From Lutibacter sp. B2 (GTDB lineage Bacteria; Bacillota; Clostridia; Peptostreptococcales; Thermotaleaceae), in contig JADPRS010000030.1 of NCBI GenBank assembly GCA_015686845.1, forward strand, positions 1 through 43,142: a DNA stretch of 43,142 nt, in the 5' to 3' direction. The position numbers were made by a program, and so were the translations under genes. Of this stretch, positions 23,198 through 30,547 are shown piece by piece. The notes under the pieces were generated by a model. The model did no database searches, was not told the DNA's origin, and was given only the letters and a program-made list of their open reading frames with translations. The stretch's first letter is position 1; every line of letters starts with the position of its first letter.

Positions 23198-25035
23198 TCA
23201 CACTCACCACCTATTAATCCTTGATTAATTCCACATCCAGCACATTTAACTCTACAATTTAGTGTCAATTCCTCATCTCTAGCTTTTCTATCTTCTCGCT
23301 CTAAAAATTTCTTAGTGACACCTACATTTATAAAATCCCACGGAAATACTTCATCGTATTCTCTTTTTCTATTTACATAAAAATGAGGATCTATATTACA
23401 TTCATCAAATGCTTCCATCCACTTATCATACTCGAAAAATTGTCCCCATCCATCAAATTTACATCCTTTTTCCCATGCTTTTATTAATACATCCGTAGTT
23501 CTTCTATCTCCTCTTGCAAATACCGCTTCTAAAAAACTAGTTTTATTGTCATGATAGCTGTATTTAATATTTTTATTTCTTAATTTTTCTTTTAAATAAG
23601 ATTGTTTTTCTCTAAACTGTTCAATAGTATCTTGTGGATGCCATTGAAAAGGCGTAAATGCCTTAGGTACAAAAGAAGATACACTTACAGTTACATTTAG
23701 ACCTTTTTCTCTTTTTTCTCTCGGAATGCTATAATAAGCATCTATAACTTTACCTGCTAAATCCGCAATCCCATCCAAATCTTCATATGTCTCTGTTGGA
23801 AGTCCAATCATAAAATAAAGTTTTATAGTTGTCCATCCAAGTTCAAATGCATTTTTTACAACGCCTATTAGATCTTCTTCTGTAATTCCCTTATTAATAA
23901 CATCCCTTAATCTTTGTGTTCCTGCTTCTGGTGCAAAAGTCAGTCCCGTTTTCCTTACCTTTTGAATTTGCTCAATGATCTCTATAGGAAAAGCATCTAA
24001 TCGAAGAGAAGGCAAAGATAATCCTACTTTTTTATCTCCATACTCATCCATTAAACCTCTAACAATTCCCTCTATTTCACAATGGTCACTAGTACTTAAA
24101 GACGAAAGAGATAATTCTTCATATCCAGTTGCCTCAATTATTTTTTTTGCAGATTCTGTAATTGTTTTAGCTGATTTTTGTCTCATAGGTCTATAAATCA
24201 TTCCAGCCTGACAAAATCTACAGCCTCTAATACACCCTCTAAAAATTTCTACTATAGCTCTATTATGAACAATATCTATAAATGGAACAACGACTTTATC
24301 TGGATACTCTACCTCATCCATATTTTCTATGATTCTTTTTGTAATCACTTTAGGATACGCTTCTTTTTTAGGCTCAAATTCTTTAATTGTATGATCATCA
24401 TTATATTTCACATCATAAAAAGATGGAATATAAACGCCTCCTATATGAGCAATACTCTCTAAAAAATCTTTTTTAGTCTTTCCCGTACCTTTCCACTTTT
24501 TATAACTATCCATCATTTCTAGTAATACTTCTTCTCCTTCACCAAGAACAAATATATCTACAATATCTGCCAAGGGTTCTGGATTATATGCACACGGTCC
24601 TCCAGCAAAGACAAAAGGATCTTCTTCTTTTCTGTCCTCACTTTTAATAGGTATCTTGCCTAAATTAAGAATGTTAAGTATATTACTATAGCTTAATTCA
24701 TATTGTAAAGTAACTGCTACAAAATCCATGTCCTTAATTGGACTATGAGTCTCTAATGTAAACATATCCATATTTTTTTCTCTTAAACACGCCTCCATGT
24801 CCGTCCATGGTGCAAAAATTCTCTCACAATATATATCTTTTTGTTTATTTAAAACATAATATAAAATATGCATGCCCACATGAGACATGCCTACTTCATA
24901 CACATCTGGAAATGTAAATCCAACTCTTACATTAACATCCTTTAAATCTTTTTTTACAGCGTTAATTTCATTACCTATGTATCTTGCGGGTTTTTCGACT
25001 TTAAAGAGCAACTCTTCTAAATCTAATTTCTTCAT
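23185..25035 (-). CDS. TIGR03960 family B12-binding-type radical SAM protein
   Basis: The 616-residue protein has an N-terminal B12-binding-like Rossmann domain (about 35-200), then the radical SAM cluster motif CIRGCRFC (Cys-268, Cys-272, Cys-275) and a TIM-barrel core (about 250-490). The C-terminal segment has several cysteines (CRVKCAGCGINQG and CECLK) that could hold an extra cluster. The substrate is unknown. It overlaps its TIGR03936 partner. Start is ATG after AGGAGGAC. Confidence 0.94.
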   Translation of the reverse strand: MKKLDLEELLFKVEKPARYIGNEINAVKKDLKDVNVRVGFTFPDVYEVGMSHVGMHILYYVLNKQKDIYCERIFAPWTDMEACLREKNMDMFTLETHSPIKDMDFVAVTLQYELSYSNILNILNLGKIPIKSEDRKEEDPFVFAGGPCAYNPEPLADIVDIFVLGEGEEVLLEMMDSYKKWKGTGKTKKDFLESIAHIGGVYIPSFYDVKYNDDHTIKEFEPKKEAYPKVITKRIIENMDEVEYPDKVVVPFIDIVHNRAIVEIFRGCIRGCRFCQAGMIYRPMRQKSAKTITESAKKIIEATGYEELSLSSLSTSDHCEIEGIVRGLMDEYGDKKVGLSLPSLRLDAFPIEIIEQIQKVRKTGLTFAPEAGTQRLRDVINKGITEEDLIGVVKNAFELGWTTIKLYFMIGLPTETYEDLDGIADLAGKVIDAYYSIPREKREKGLNVTVSVSSFVPKAFTPFQWHPQDTIEQFREKQSYLKEKLRNKNIKYSYHDNKTSFLEAVFARGDRRTTDVLIKAWEKGCKFDGWGQFFEYDKWMEAFDECNIDPHFYVNRKREYDEVFPWDFINVGVTKKFLEREDRKARDEELTLNCRVKCAGCGINQGLIGGECECLK

Positions 25036-25140
25036 TTGTAGTCCTCCTAATTACTTTTATGCTCTATATTCTATTATTTGTATGTAGCATCCGTTTAATA
25101 CTTTATTTCTCTAAACGTTTCGCATTACTATTCTACCATT

Positions 25141-26019
25141 TTACTTACTTGATAACAACTTCTGTAACGAAACATTTAATCCATATTTCATCATTCCCTC
25201 TAGAACATCATTTTCTGTTAATAATCCTATTATATTACAATTATGATCCATAACAGTTACTATATGATATTTTCTAGGTATAAATTGGTTAACAACTTCT
25301 TTTGCTGAAGTATTTTTTATCGCAACTAAGTTTTTAGCATTCAACACTTCATCACAAAGCAACAATTGTTTTTTTCGTGTAAATTCTTTCATAAAAATAA
25401 AAGGTGCCATTTTATACTCTCTATCTGCAGCAATATATAGAAAAACGGCCAACATTAAAGTAAATATATTCATCTTATCATATTGTATAAGATAACATCC
25501 CCATAAAAACAACACTGCTATCATTATTTTAGAAATGATCACAACAACCTTTGTCGCTTTTTTAAGTCCTATAATATAAGAAAAATATGCTCGAATGATT
25601 CTCCCACCATCTAAAGGAATAATAGGCAGTAAATTAAAAACACCAATTCCTAAATTAGAATAAATAAAAAAAATACACATTTCATTATTTATAGATAATA
25701 GATCAAAAATATTATAACTAATAATAGCCATCACTAAATTAAAAATGGGTCCTGCTAAAGCTATCATAATCTCATGTGTTGGATTCATTGAAATACATTC
25801 CTTTATTCTTGCAACCCCTCCAAAAGGAAATACTTCTATATTATCAATTGAATACCCTAATGTTTTTGCTACAATCGTGTGCATCATTTCATGCAATATG
25901 ACCACTACAAAAGAAATAAGGATATTATTAAAATAACCTAAAATAAAACATATAAAAAAAACGATGCATAAAAGAATATTAATTTTAATTTCCATCCCAC
26001 ATAATCTTATCCCCCTCAT
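25141..26019 (-). CDS. spoIVFB: site-2 protease family M50 metallopeptidase, SpoIVFB-like with CBS domain
   Basis: The protein is an intramembrane zinc protease of the SpoIVFB type, which in Bacillus cleaves pro-sigma-K in the mother cell. Zinc motif HEMMH (His-43, Glu-44, His-47) and NLLPIIPLDGG (Asp-137) lie in a six-helix membrane core (about 10-200); a C-terminal CBS-like region follows (about 215-290), as in Bacillus SpoIVFB. Start ATG 26019 with GGGAGG at good spacing. It lies downstream of a SpoIVFA-like gene, the normal order. I use the symbol because of the pair and domain layout; a vegetative role is not excluded. Confidence 0.85.
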   Translation of the reverse strand: MRGIRLCGMEIKINILLCIVFFICFILGYFNNILISFVVVILHEMMHTIVAKTLGYSIDNIEVFPFGGVARIKECISMNPTHEIMIALAGPIFNLVMAIISYNIFDLLSINNEMCIFFIYSNLGIGVFNLLPIIPLDGGRIIRAYFSYIIGLKKATKVVVIISKIMIAVLFLWGCYLIQYDKMNIFTLMLAVFLYIAADREYKMAPFIFMKEFTRKKQLLLCDEVLNAKNLVAIKNTSAKEVVNQFIPRKYHIVTVMDHNCNIIGLLTENDVLEGMMKYGLNVSLQKLLSSK

Positions 26020-26097
26020 TTATATACCTCCCTGTCCTTAAGGAATATTATAAACATAAATCCCTTCATAAAATAGGATTTCCATGTTTTCTTATCC

Positions 26098-26826
26098 CTA
26101 AATAATCTTTCTATCAAAAGATATATAATGAGTAGGATCCACTACATTTCCATGTATCCACAGTTCAAAATGTAGATGAGAATTCTTGTTTTCTGAGGCA
26201 GAAAAAACAGTAGCTATATGCTGCCCTCTCTTTACCCTTTTGCCTTTCTCAATCAAAAAATTCGAACAATTACCATATAAAGAAAAAACATCATTAGAAT
26301 GTTTTACTTTAATATATTTGCCAAAATTTTTACTTTCTCCTGTTTCTATAATTACTCCGTCAGCTATGCTAACAACTTCCTTATCTTCTACATTCACTAT
26401 ATCAATTCCTCTTTGGAACGTATTCGTTTCTAAAATGGGATCTACATTTTTTCCATAGTGAGAAATAATTTCTCCATCAATAGGTGGAATGAAATTCATT
26501 TTAATGTCTTTCTTATCTGAAAAATCATTAAACACATTTACAACTTTATTTGATAACTTAGGTACCTCTTTTACATATTCAACAATCTGTTTAGTTGTTT
26601 TTTTAACATCTATTTCATTGTTAATAGAATCTTTCATTATATCTAGGGCAGTATTTGTTATAGAAGTATTAATATTTTTAAATAAAATTACTAATGATAT
26701 GATAATAATGCACCATACGATTTGTTTGATCATCTTTTTATAAAAAGGTTTCTTTATATTACTATTGTTTTTTCGTACAAATCCTTTTGCATTTTTTCCT
26801 TTAACTCTTCTATAGGATTGGTTCAT
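26098..26826 (-). CDS. spoIVFA: degenerate M23 (LytM) domain membrane protein, SpoIVFA-like
   Basis: The 242-residue protein has a short basic N-terminus, one membrane segment (about 35-50) and an extracytoplasmic M23/LytM domain (about 112-240). The domain is not a normal peptidase: the first zinc-ligand histidine is replaced (FQRGID, Arg-139, only Asp-142 kept) and the usual YxH is YGN (Asn-186), although HLHFEL at 217-222 remains. Loss of these residues is what is known of SpoIVFA, which holds the SpoIVFB protease inactive. The neighbour is SpoIVFB-like. Start ATG after GGGGGG. Confidence 0.8.
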   Translation of the reverse strand: MNQSYRRVKGKNAKGFVRKNNSNIKKPFYKKMIKQIVWCIIIISLVILFKNINTSITNTALDIMKDSINNEIDVKKTTKQIVEYVKEVPKLSNKVVNVFNDFSDKKDIKMNFIPPIDGEIISHYGKNVDPILETNTFQRGIDIVNVEDKEVVSIADGVIIETGESKNFGKYIKVKHSNDVFSLYGNCSNFLIEKGKRVKRGQHIATVFSASENKNSHLHFELWIHGNVVDPTHYISFDRKII

Positions 26827-26943
26827 AGTTAACCCCCCTTATTTTTTATAGATTATTTAGTAACCTATTTTAATATATTTTAAAATACACACATTTATTA
26901 CTCTAAATACAGAATTGTACTCTTTTAATAAAAAAATCTTCCT

Positions 26944-26994
26944 TTAAACTATAATAAGCTAGAGCAATCTTTGCTCTAGCTTATTATAGTTTAA
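26944..26994 (-). terminator. long terminator hairpin after mgsA
   Basis: A perfect 23-base-pair inverted repeat (26944-26966 with 26972-26994) around the loop ATCTT lies 33 bases after the mgsA stop codon. A T run (ATTTTTTTATT) follows on the minus strand. It separates mgsA from the SpoIVFA-like gene. The very high symmetry is unusual for a simple terminator. Confidence 0.7.
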
Positions 26995-27026
26995 TTTAGA
27001 CATATTCATCCATAATCTCAAATTTT

Positions 27027-27419
27027 TTATTTATATATTCTCCAGCTAAATTCTCCTCTTTCCATAGCCCGCAATAAAATTTCTGCTGTTGCAATATTCG
27101 TAGCTACAGGAATCTTATACACATCACACAATCTAATTAATGCCTGAATATCTGGTTCATGAGCTTGTGCTGATAAGGGGTCTCTCATAAAAATAACCAT
27201 ATCTACCATATTTTTCGCTATTTCTGCTCCAACCTGTTGGTCGCCTCCTAATGGGCCTGACTTCATCTTTTCAATCGTAAGTCCAGTAGCTTCTTCAATA
27301 CGCCTTCCAGTTGTTCCTGTAGCAATTAAATCATATATTTGCAGTGTCTTTTTATATGCTATAGAAAAATTTACTATATTTTCTTTTTGGCTATCATGTG
27401 CTATTAGCGCTATCCTCAT
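27027..27419 (-). CDS. mgsA: methylglyoxal synthase
   Basis: MgsA turns dihydroxyacetone phosphate into methylglyoxal, a bypass of lower glycolysis under phosphate limitation. The 130-residue protein starts [15 protein letters not shown] (substrate-binding His), has [11 protein letters not shown], the catalytic Asp in [14 protein letters not shown] and [13 protein letters not shown], all family signatures. It lies 18 bases after rodA. Normal size. Confidence 0.97.
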   Translation of the reverse strand: MRIALIAHDSQKENIVNFSIAYKKTLQIYDLIATGTTGRRIEEATGLTIEKMKSGPLGGDQQVGAEIAKNMVDMVIFMRDPLSAQAHEPDIQALIRLCDVYKIPVATNIATAEILLRAMERGEFSWRIYK

Positions 27420-27436
27420 AAAATTTTCCCCTCACA

Positions 27437-28543
27437 TTAAAAGTTTATTTTTTGTCTCCGCATACCTATATTTAAAACAATGCCAAGGGCAATCATATTT
27501 GTTAAAATAGAAGTTCCTCCATAGCTTAAAAAAGATAAAGTTACTCCTGTCACAGGCATAACGCCCATAGTCATACCTATATTTTCAAATATTTGAAATG
27601 CAAACATAGAAGTAATTCCTATAACAATTAATGACCCATATCTATCCTTTGCATCCTTTGCTATTTTAATCATTCGATAAAGAAAAATAAAATACAAAAT
27701 CAATACAACTATTCCTCCTAAAAGTCCAAATTCTTCTCCTATAACAGCAAAAATAAAATCCGATTCTTGTACGGGTAGAAAGTTATTATTATTTTGAGTA
27801 CCATGATATAATCCTTTACCTAATAATTGACCTGACCCAATAGCTATTTTAGACTGCATTACGTGATAATTTCCTGGTAAACTCAAATCTGAAGGATGTA
27901 AAAAAGCATCAATCCTAATTCTCTGATGAGGTTCCATAAATTTATACGCAATTGGTACACCCATAATTGCCAATATTAATCCTTTTTTGATCCATTTATA
28001 ATTTAGTCCTGCTGAAAAAGTCATACCTAAAGCAATTACTACAAATACCAATGCATTTCCAAGATCTGGTTCCTTTAGAACCAATAATATAGGTACTAAA
28101 GCATACAGCCCCACAGGTATTAGATCCTTAACAGTATCTAACTTATTTTGCCGTACTTCCAAAAATTTTGCAAAAGAAAGTATAAAACCAATCTTAACAA
28201 TTTCAGAAGGTTGCATATCTATAGGGCCTAAATTCAGCCAACTTCTTGCTCCATATTGAACCTTACCAAGACCTGGTATGTATACGCACAATAGCAAAAG
28301 AATGGAACCTATATATATGCCTTTAGCAAAATCTGAAAACTTATTATAATCAATAAATAGTATGAGTATTACTGCAACTATCCCTATTAAAAATGAAATG
28401 GTTTGAATCTCTACTTTCTTAGTCAGTCCATATTTGAGTACATGAGTTGCACTGCTAATCATCATTATACTTATTAAAAATAATGCAATTACAACAAAAA
28501 TCATTTTTATATCTATATGCTTCATTAATTTTTTATCTATCAT
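27437..28543 (-). CDS. rodA: rod shape-determining protein RodA (SEDS glycosyltransferase)
   Basis: RodA polymerises lipid II in the elongation complex with PBP2 and MreBCD. The 368-residue protein has about ten membrane helices and SEDS signatures: GSGQLLGKGLYHGTQNN, LPVQESDFIFAVIGEE (catalytic Asp region) and PVTGVTLSFLSYGGTS near the end. The ATG at 28543 follows GAGGTG; a GTG two codons up is less likely. The presence of mgsA downstream and the MreBCD-PBP2 block nearby supports RodA rather than FtsW or SpoVE. Confidence 0.94.
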   Translation of the reverse strand: MIDKKLMKHIDIKMIFVVIALFLISIMMISSATHVLKYGLTKKVEIQTISFLIGIVAVILILFIDYNKFSDFAKGIYIGSILLLLCVYIPGLGKVQYGARSWLNLGPIDMQPSEIVKIGFILSFAKFLEVRQNKLDTVKDLIPVGLYALVPILLVLKEPDLGNALVFVVIALGMTFSAGLNYKWIKKGLILAIMGVPIAYKFMEPHQRIRIDAFLHPSDLSLPGNYHVMQSKIAIGSGQLLGKGLYHGTQNNNNFLPVQESDFIFAVIGEEFGLLGGIVVLILYFIFLYRMIKIAKDAKDRYGSLIVIGITSMFAFQIFENIGMTMGVMPVTGVTLSFLSYGGTSILTNMIALGIVLNIGMRRQKINF

Positions 28544-28573
28544 AAACACACCTCTTTAACTAATCTACTTAGG

Positions 28574-28603
28574 ATTATACCATATAACGCTATCTGCACT
28601 CAA
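28574..28603 (-). promoter_or_regulatory. SigA promoter of rodA-mgsA
   Basis: TTGAGT (28603-28598) and a perfect TATAAT (28579-28574) are separated by 18 bases, and TGG before the -10 gives an extended -10 feature. It lies between the minE terminator and rodA. Confidence 0.7.
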
Positions 28604-28621
28604 CTACAAGAGAACTGTTAA

Positions 28622-28650
28622 TAAAAAAAACTGACAAAGTCAGTTTTTTA
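28622..28650 (-). terminator. terminator at the end of minE
   Basis: AAAAACTGAC (28626-28635) and GTCAGTTTTT (28639-28648) pair around a three-base loop, with the minE stop codon inside the 5' arm. The minus-strand U tract is eight bases. It closes the min genes. Confidence 0.85.
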
Positions 28651-28923
28651 TTTTCCCTTCATCTTTTTAATTGGAATATTAGCAACTAATGCTGGCACCA
28701 TAGCATCATCTGTATCTCTTTTAGTCCTTGTAATTCTAATATCCAATCCCTTCTCATCAATTTCAATATAATCTGAAATTACATTTAATAAATCTCCTCT
28801 AATCATCTCCAAAAAATGTGGTGAACAATTAATCCGATCGTGCACTAACACTAATTTCAACCTATCTTTTGCAACATTTCTGCTTGAGGAGTTATCTCTA
28901 CTAAAAAATTTAGAAAAATCCAT
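28648..28923 (-). CDS. minE: cell division topological specificity factor MinE
   Basis: MinE stimulates MinD ATPase and makes the Min system oscillate or choose the division site. From ATG 28923 (GGGGAG upstream) the product is 91 residues: MDFSKFFSRDN, the MinD-binding helix RLKLVLVHDRIN (about 21-32) and a C-terminal dimer domain with GLDIRITRTKR. A longer frame into the minD 3' end has no ribosome binding site and would replace the known start. MinE is absent from Bacillus but usual in Clostridia. Confidence 0.96.
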   Translation of the reverse strand: MDFSKFFSRDNSSSRNVAKDRLKLVLVHDRINCSPHFLEMIRGDLLNVISDYIEIDEKGLDIRITRTKRDTDDAMVPALVANIPIKKMKGK

Positions 28924-28939
28924 TGTCTTCTCCCCTTTC

Positions 28940-29734
28940 TTATTTAAAACCAAATAATTTTCTAAGTTTAAACATAAAAGTCTCTTCACCCTCAAGTTGT
29001 AAAAATGTAACTTCTTCACCTAAAATTCTTCTGGCAATATTTCTATAAGCTTGTCCAGCAATTGATTTATCATCAACCACAGCTGGTTCACCTCTGTTCG
29101 TTGATATGACTATAGCCTCATCGTCAGGTACTACGCCTAACAAATCTATTGCTAATATATCAATCATATCTTCAATATTCATCATATCACCTCTTTTAAC
29201 CATATCAATTCTTAGTCTGTTTATAATCAATTTAGGATTCCTTAACTCTGCAGCTTCTAACAATCCAATAATTCTATCTGCATCTCTAACAGAAGAGATC
29301 TCCGGTGTACAAATTACAATGGCTTTGTCTGCACCTGCAATTGCATTTTTAAAACCTTGCTCTATGCCCGCAGGGCAATCTATTAACACATAATCAAACG
29401 TTTCTTTTAACTTATTACATAGCTCCCTCATTTGCTGAGGGGTCACAGAATCTTTATCTTTTGTTTGCGCAGCCGGAAGTAAAAATAATCCATCATATCT
29501 TTTATCCTTAATAAGCGCTTGTCTTAATCTGCAGATACCTTCAACTACGTCCACGATATCATATACAATCCTATTTTCTAATCCCATTACTACATCAAGA
29601 TTCCTAAGTCCAATATCAGCATCAACTACTACTACTTTTTTCCCTTGCATTACCAAACCTGTTCCGATATTTGCAGTAGTTGTTGTTTTTCCAACCCCGC
29701 CTTTTCCTGATGTTATTACAATTACTTCACCCAT
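28940..29734 (-). CDS. minD: septum site-determining ATPase MinD
   Basis: MinD is the ParA-type ATPase that positions MinC on the membrane. The 264-residue protein has the deviant Walker A SGKGGVGKTTTTAN (about residues 9-22), the Walker B CPAGIE (about 121) and the C-terminal amphipathic helix FKLRKLFGFK that binds membrane when dimeric. It follows minC by 50 bases and precedes minE by 16 bases. Confidence 0.98.
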   Translation of the reverse strand: MGEVIVITSGKGGVGKTTTTANIGTGLVMQGKKVVVVDADIGLRNLDVVMGLENRIVYDIVDVVEGICRLRQALIKDKRYDGLFLLPAAQTKDKDSVTPQQMRELCNKLKETFDYVLIDCPAGIEQGFKNAIAGADKAIVICTPEISSVRDADRIIGLLEAAELRNPKLIINRLRIDMVKRGDMMNIEDMIDILAIDLLGVVPDDEAIVISTNRGEPAVVDDKSIAGQAYRNIARRILGEEVTFLQLEGEETFMFKLRKLFGFK

Positions 29735-29784
29735 TTTTTATTCCCCTCCATCATTTCCATTCATTAACTACATCTTATAACCCC

Positions 29785-30417
29785 TTACTTTTTGGGTAAA
29801 TAGGGCTCAATTACTAAAATTCCATTTTTAACCGTAGCAATTTCAGGACTTATTGGTTTGATCAAATCACAATCTGGTGATCTACCTATTATATTAGCAA
29901 TTCTTAATTGTGTTGCTTGCAAACTAAAAGCTGCTACAAAAGCTTTTGTGTTTCCACTTATACCTGCATGGGCTAATCCTCTTAATATTCCCATCACTAA
30001 AATGTTCCCTTCTGCAATAACTTCTGCACCAGGATTTACATCTCCAATGACAACAATATTACCTGAGAAACAAATCTTTTGTCCTGAACGTATCGTGGAG
30101 CGAATAAACTTTGTATTTCCTTCATTAATTCCTTCAAATTTTTTTTCTGTATTACTTTTTTCTATCCTTTCATTTACTTTCTCTATTATTTTTATACCAT
30201 ATTTTGACTGAATGATTTCCTTAATTTCAATTATTTGTTCTTCCGTTAACTTTTTTCCTTGAATACCAATTACTTTTGCTCCTTTAAAAAAAAGTTTTGC
30301 AGATTCTAGTTTTTTAATTAATGCTTCTTTCAAATTATCAAAATCTAAATTCTTGTTTAGGTAAATAGAAAGTCCATCTCTATTACCTTTAAATGTAACA
30401 GAATTATTTTCATACAT
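29785..30417 (-). CDS. minC: septum site-determining protein MinC
   Basis: MinC blocks FtsZ polymer formation away from mid-cell. The 210-residue protein has the variable N-domain (about 1-90) and the C-terminal beta-helix (about 108-205) with GQKICFSGNIVVIGDVNPGA, the MinC_C signature, and GNTKAFVAAFSLQATQLRIA. GGAGG lies nine bases before the ATG at 30417. Confidence 0.96.
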   Translation of the reverse strand: MYENNSVTFKGNRDGLSIYLNKNLDFDNLKEALIKKLESAKLFFKGAKVIGIQGKKLTEEQIIEIKEIIQSKYGIKIIEKVNERIEKSNTEKKFEGINEGNTKFIRSTIRSGQKICFSGNIVVIGDVNPGAEVIAEGNILVMGILRGLAHAGISGNTKAFVAAFSLQATQLRIANIIGRSPDCDLIKPISPEIATVKNGILVIEPYLPKK

Positions 30418-30513
30418 TCAATGACTACCTCCAAATAGTGCCCATAAAAGTCAAACTTTATCTCTTATTATTAATTTATTCTTCACAACTTTTATAATTC
30501 CTCTTTTTATTTG

Positions 30514-30547
30514 AAATACACTTGCAAATTAATTTACAAGTGTATTT
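30514..30547 (-). terminator. hairpin at the end of the PBP2 gene
   Basis: AAATACACTTG (30514-30524) and CAAGTGTATTT (30537-30547) pair across a 12-base loop; the 5' arm lies inside the last codons of mrdA. The U tract after it is weak. It marks the end of the mreB-mrdA group; no clear minC promoter was found in the gap. Confidence 0.55.

Noticed and set aside
25062-25100. CATACAAA (minus strand, 25084-25077) as a sporulation SigE -10 box before the radical SAM gene
   Set aside because: The -35 element that should lie about 14 bases upstream is poor, and the gene is not known to be sporulation-specific.
28924-29019. Longer MinE start overlapping minD
   Set aside because: The first 32 residues would be translated from the minD 3' end in another frame; the known MinE start MDFSKFF has its own ribosome binding site.
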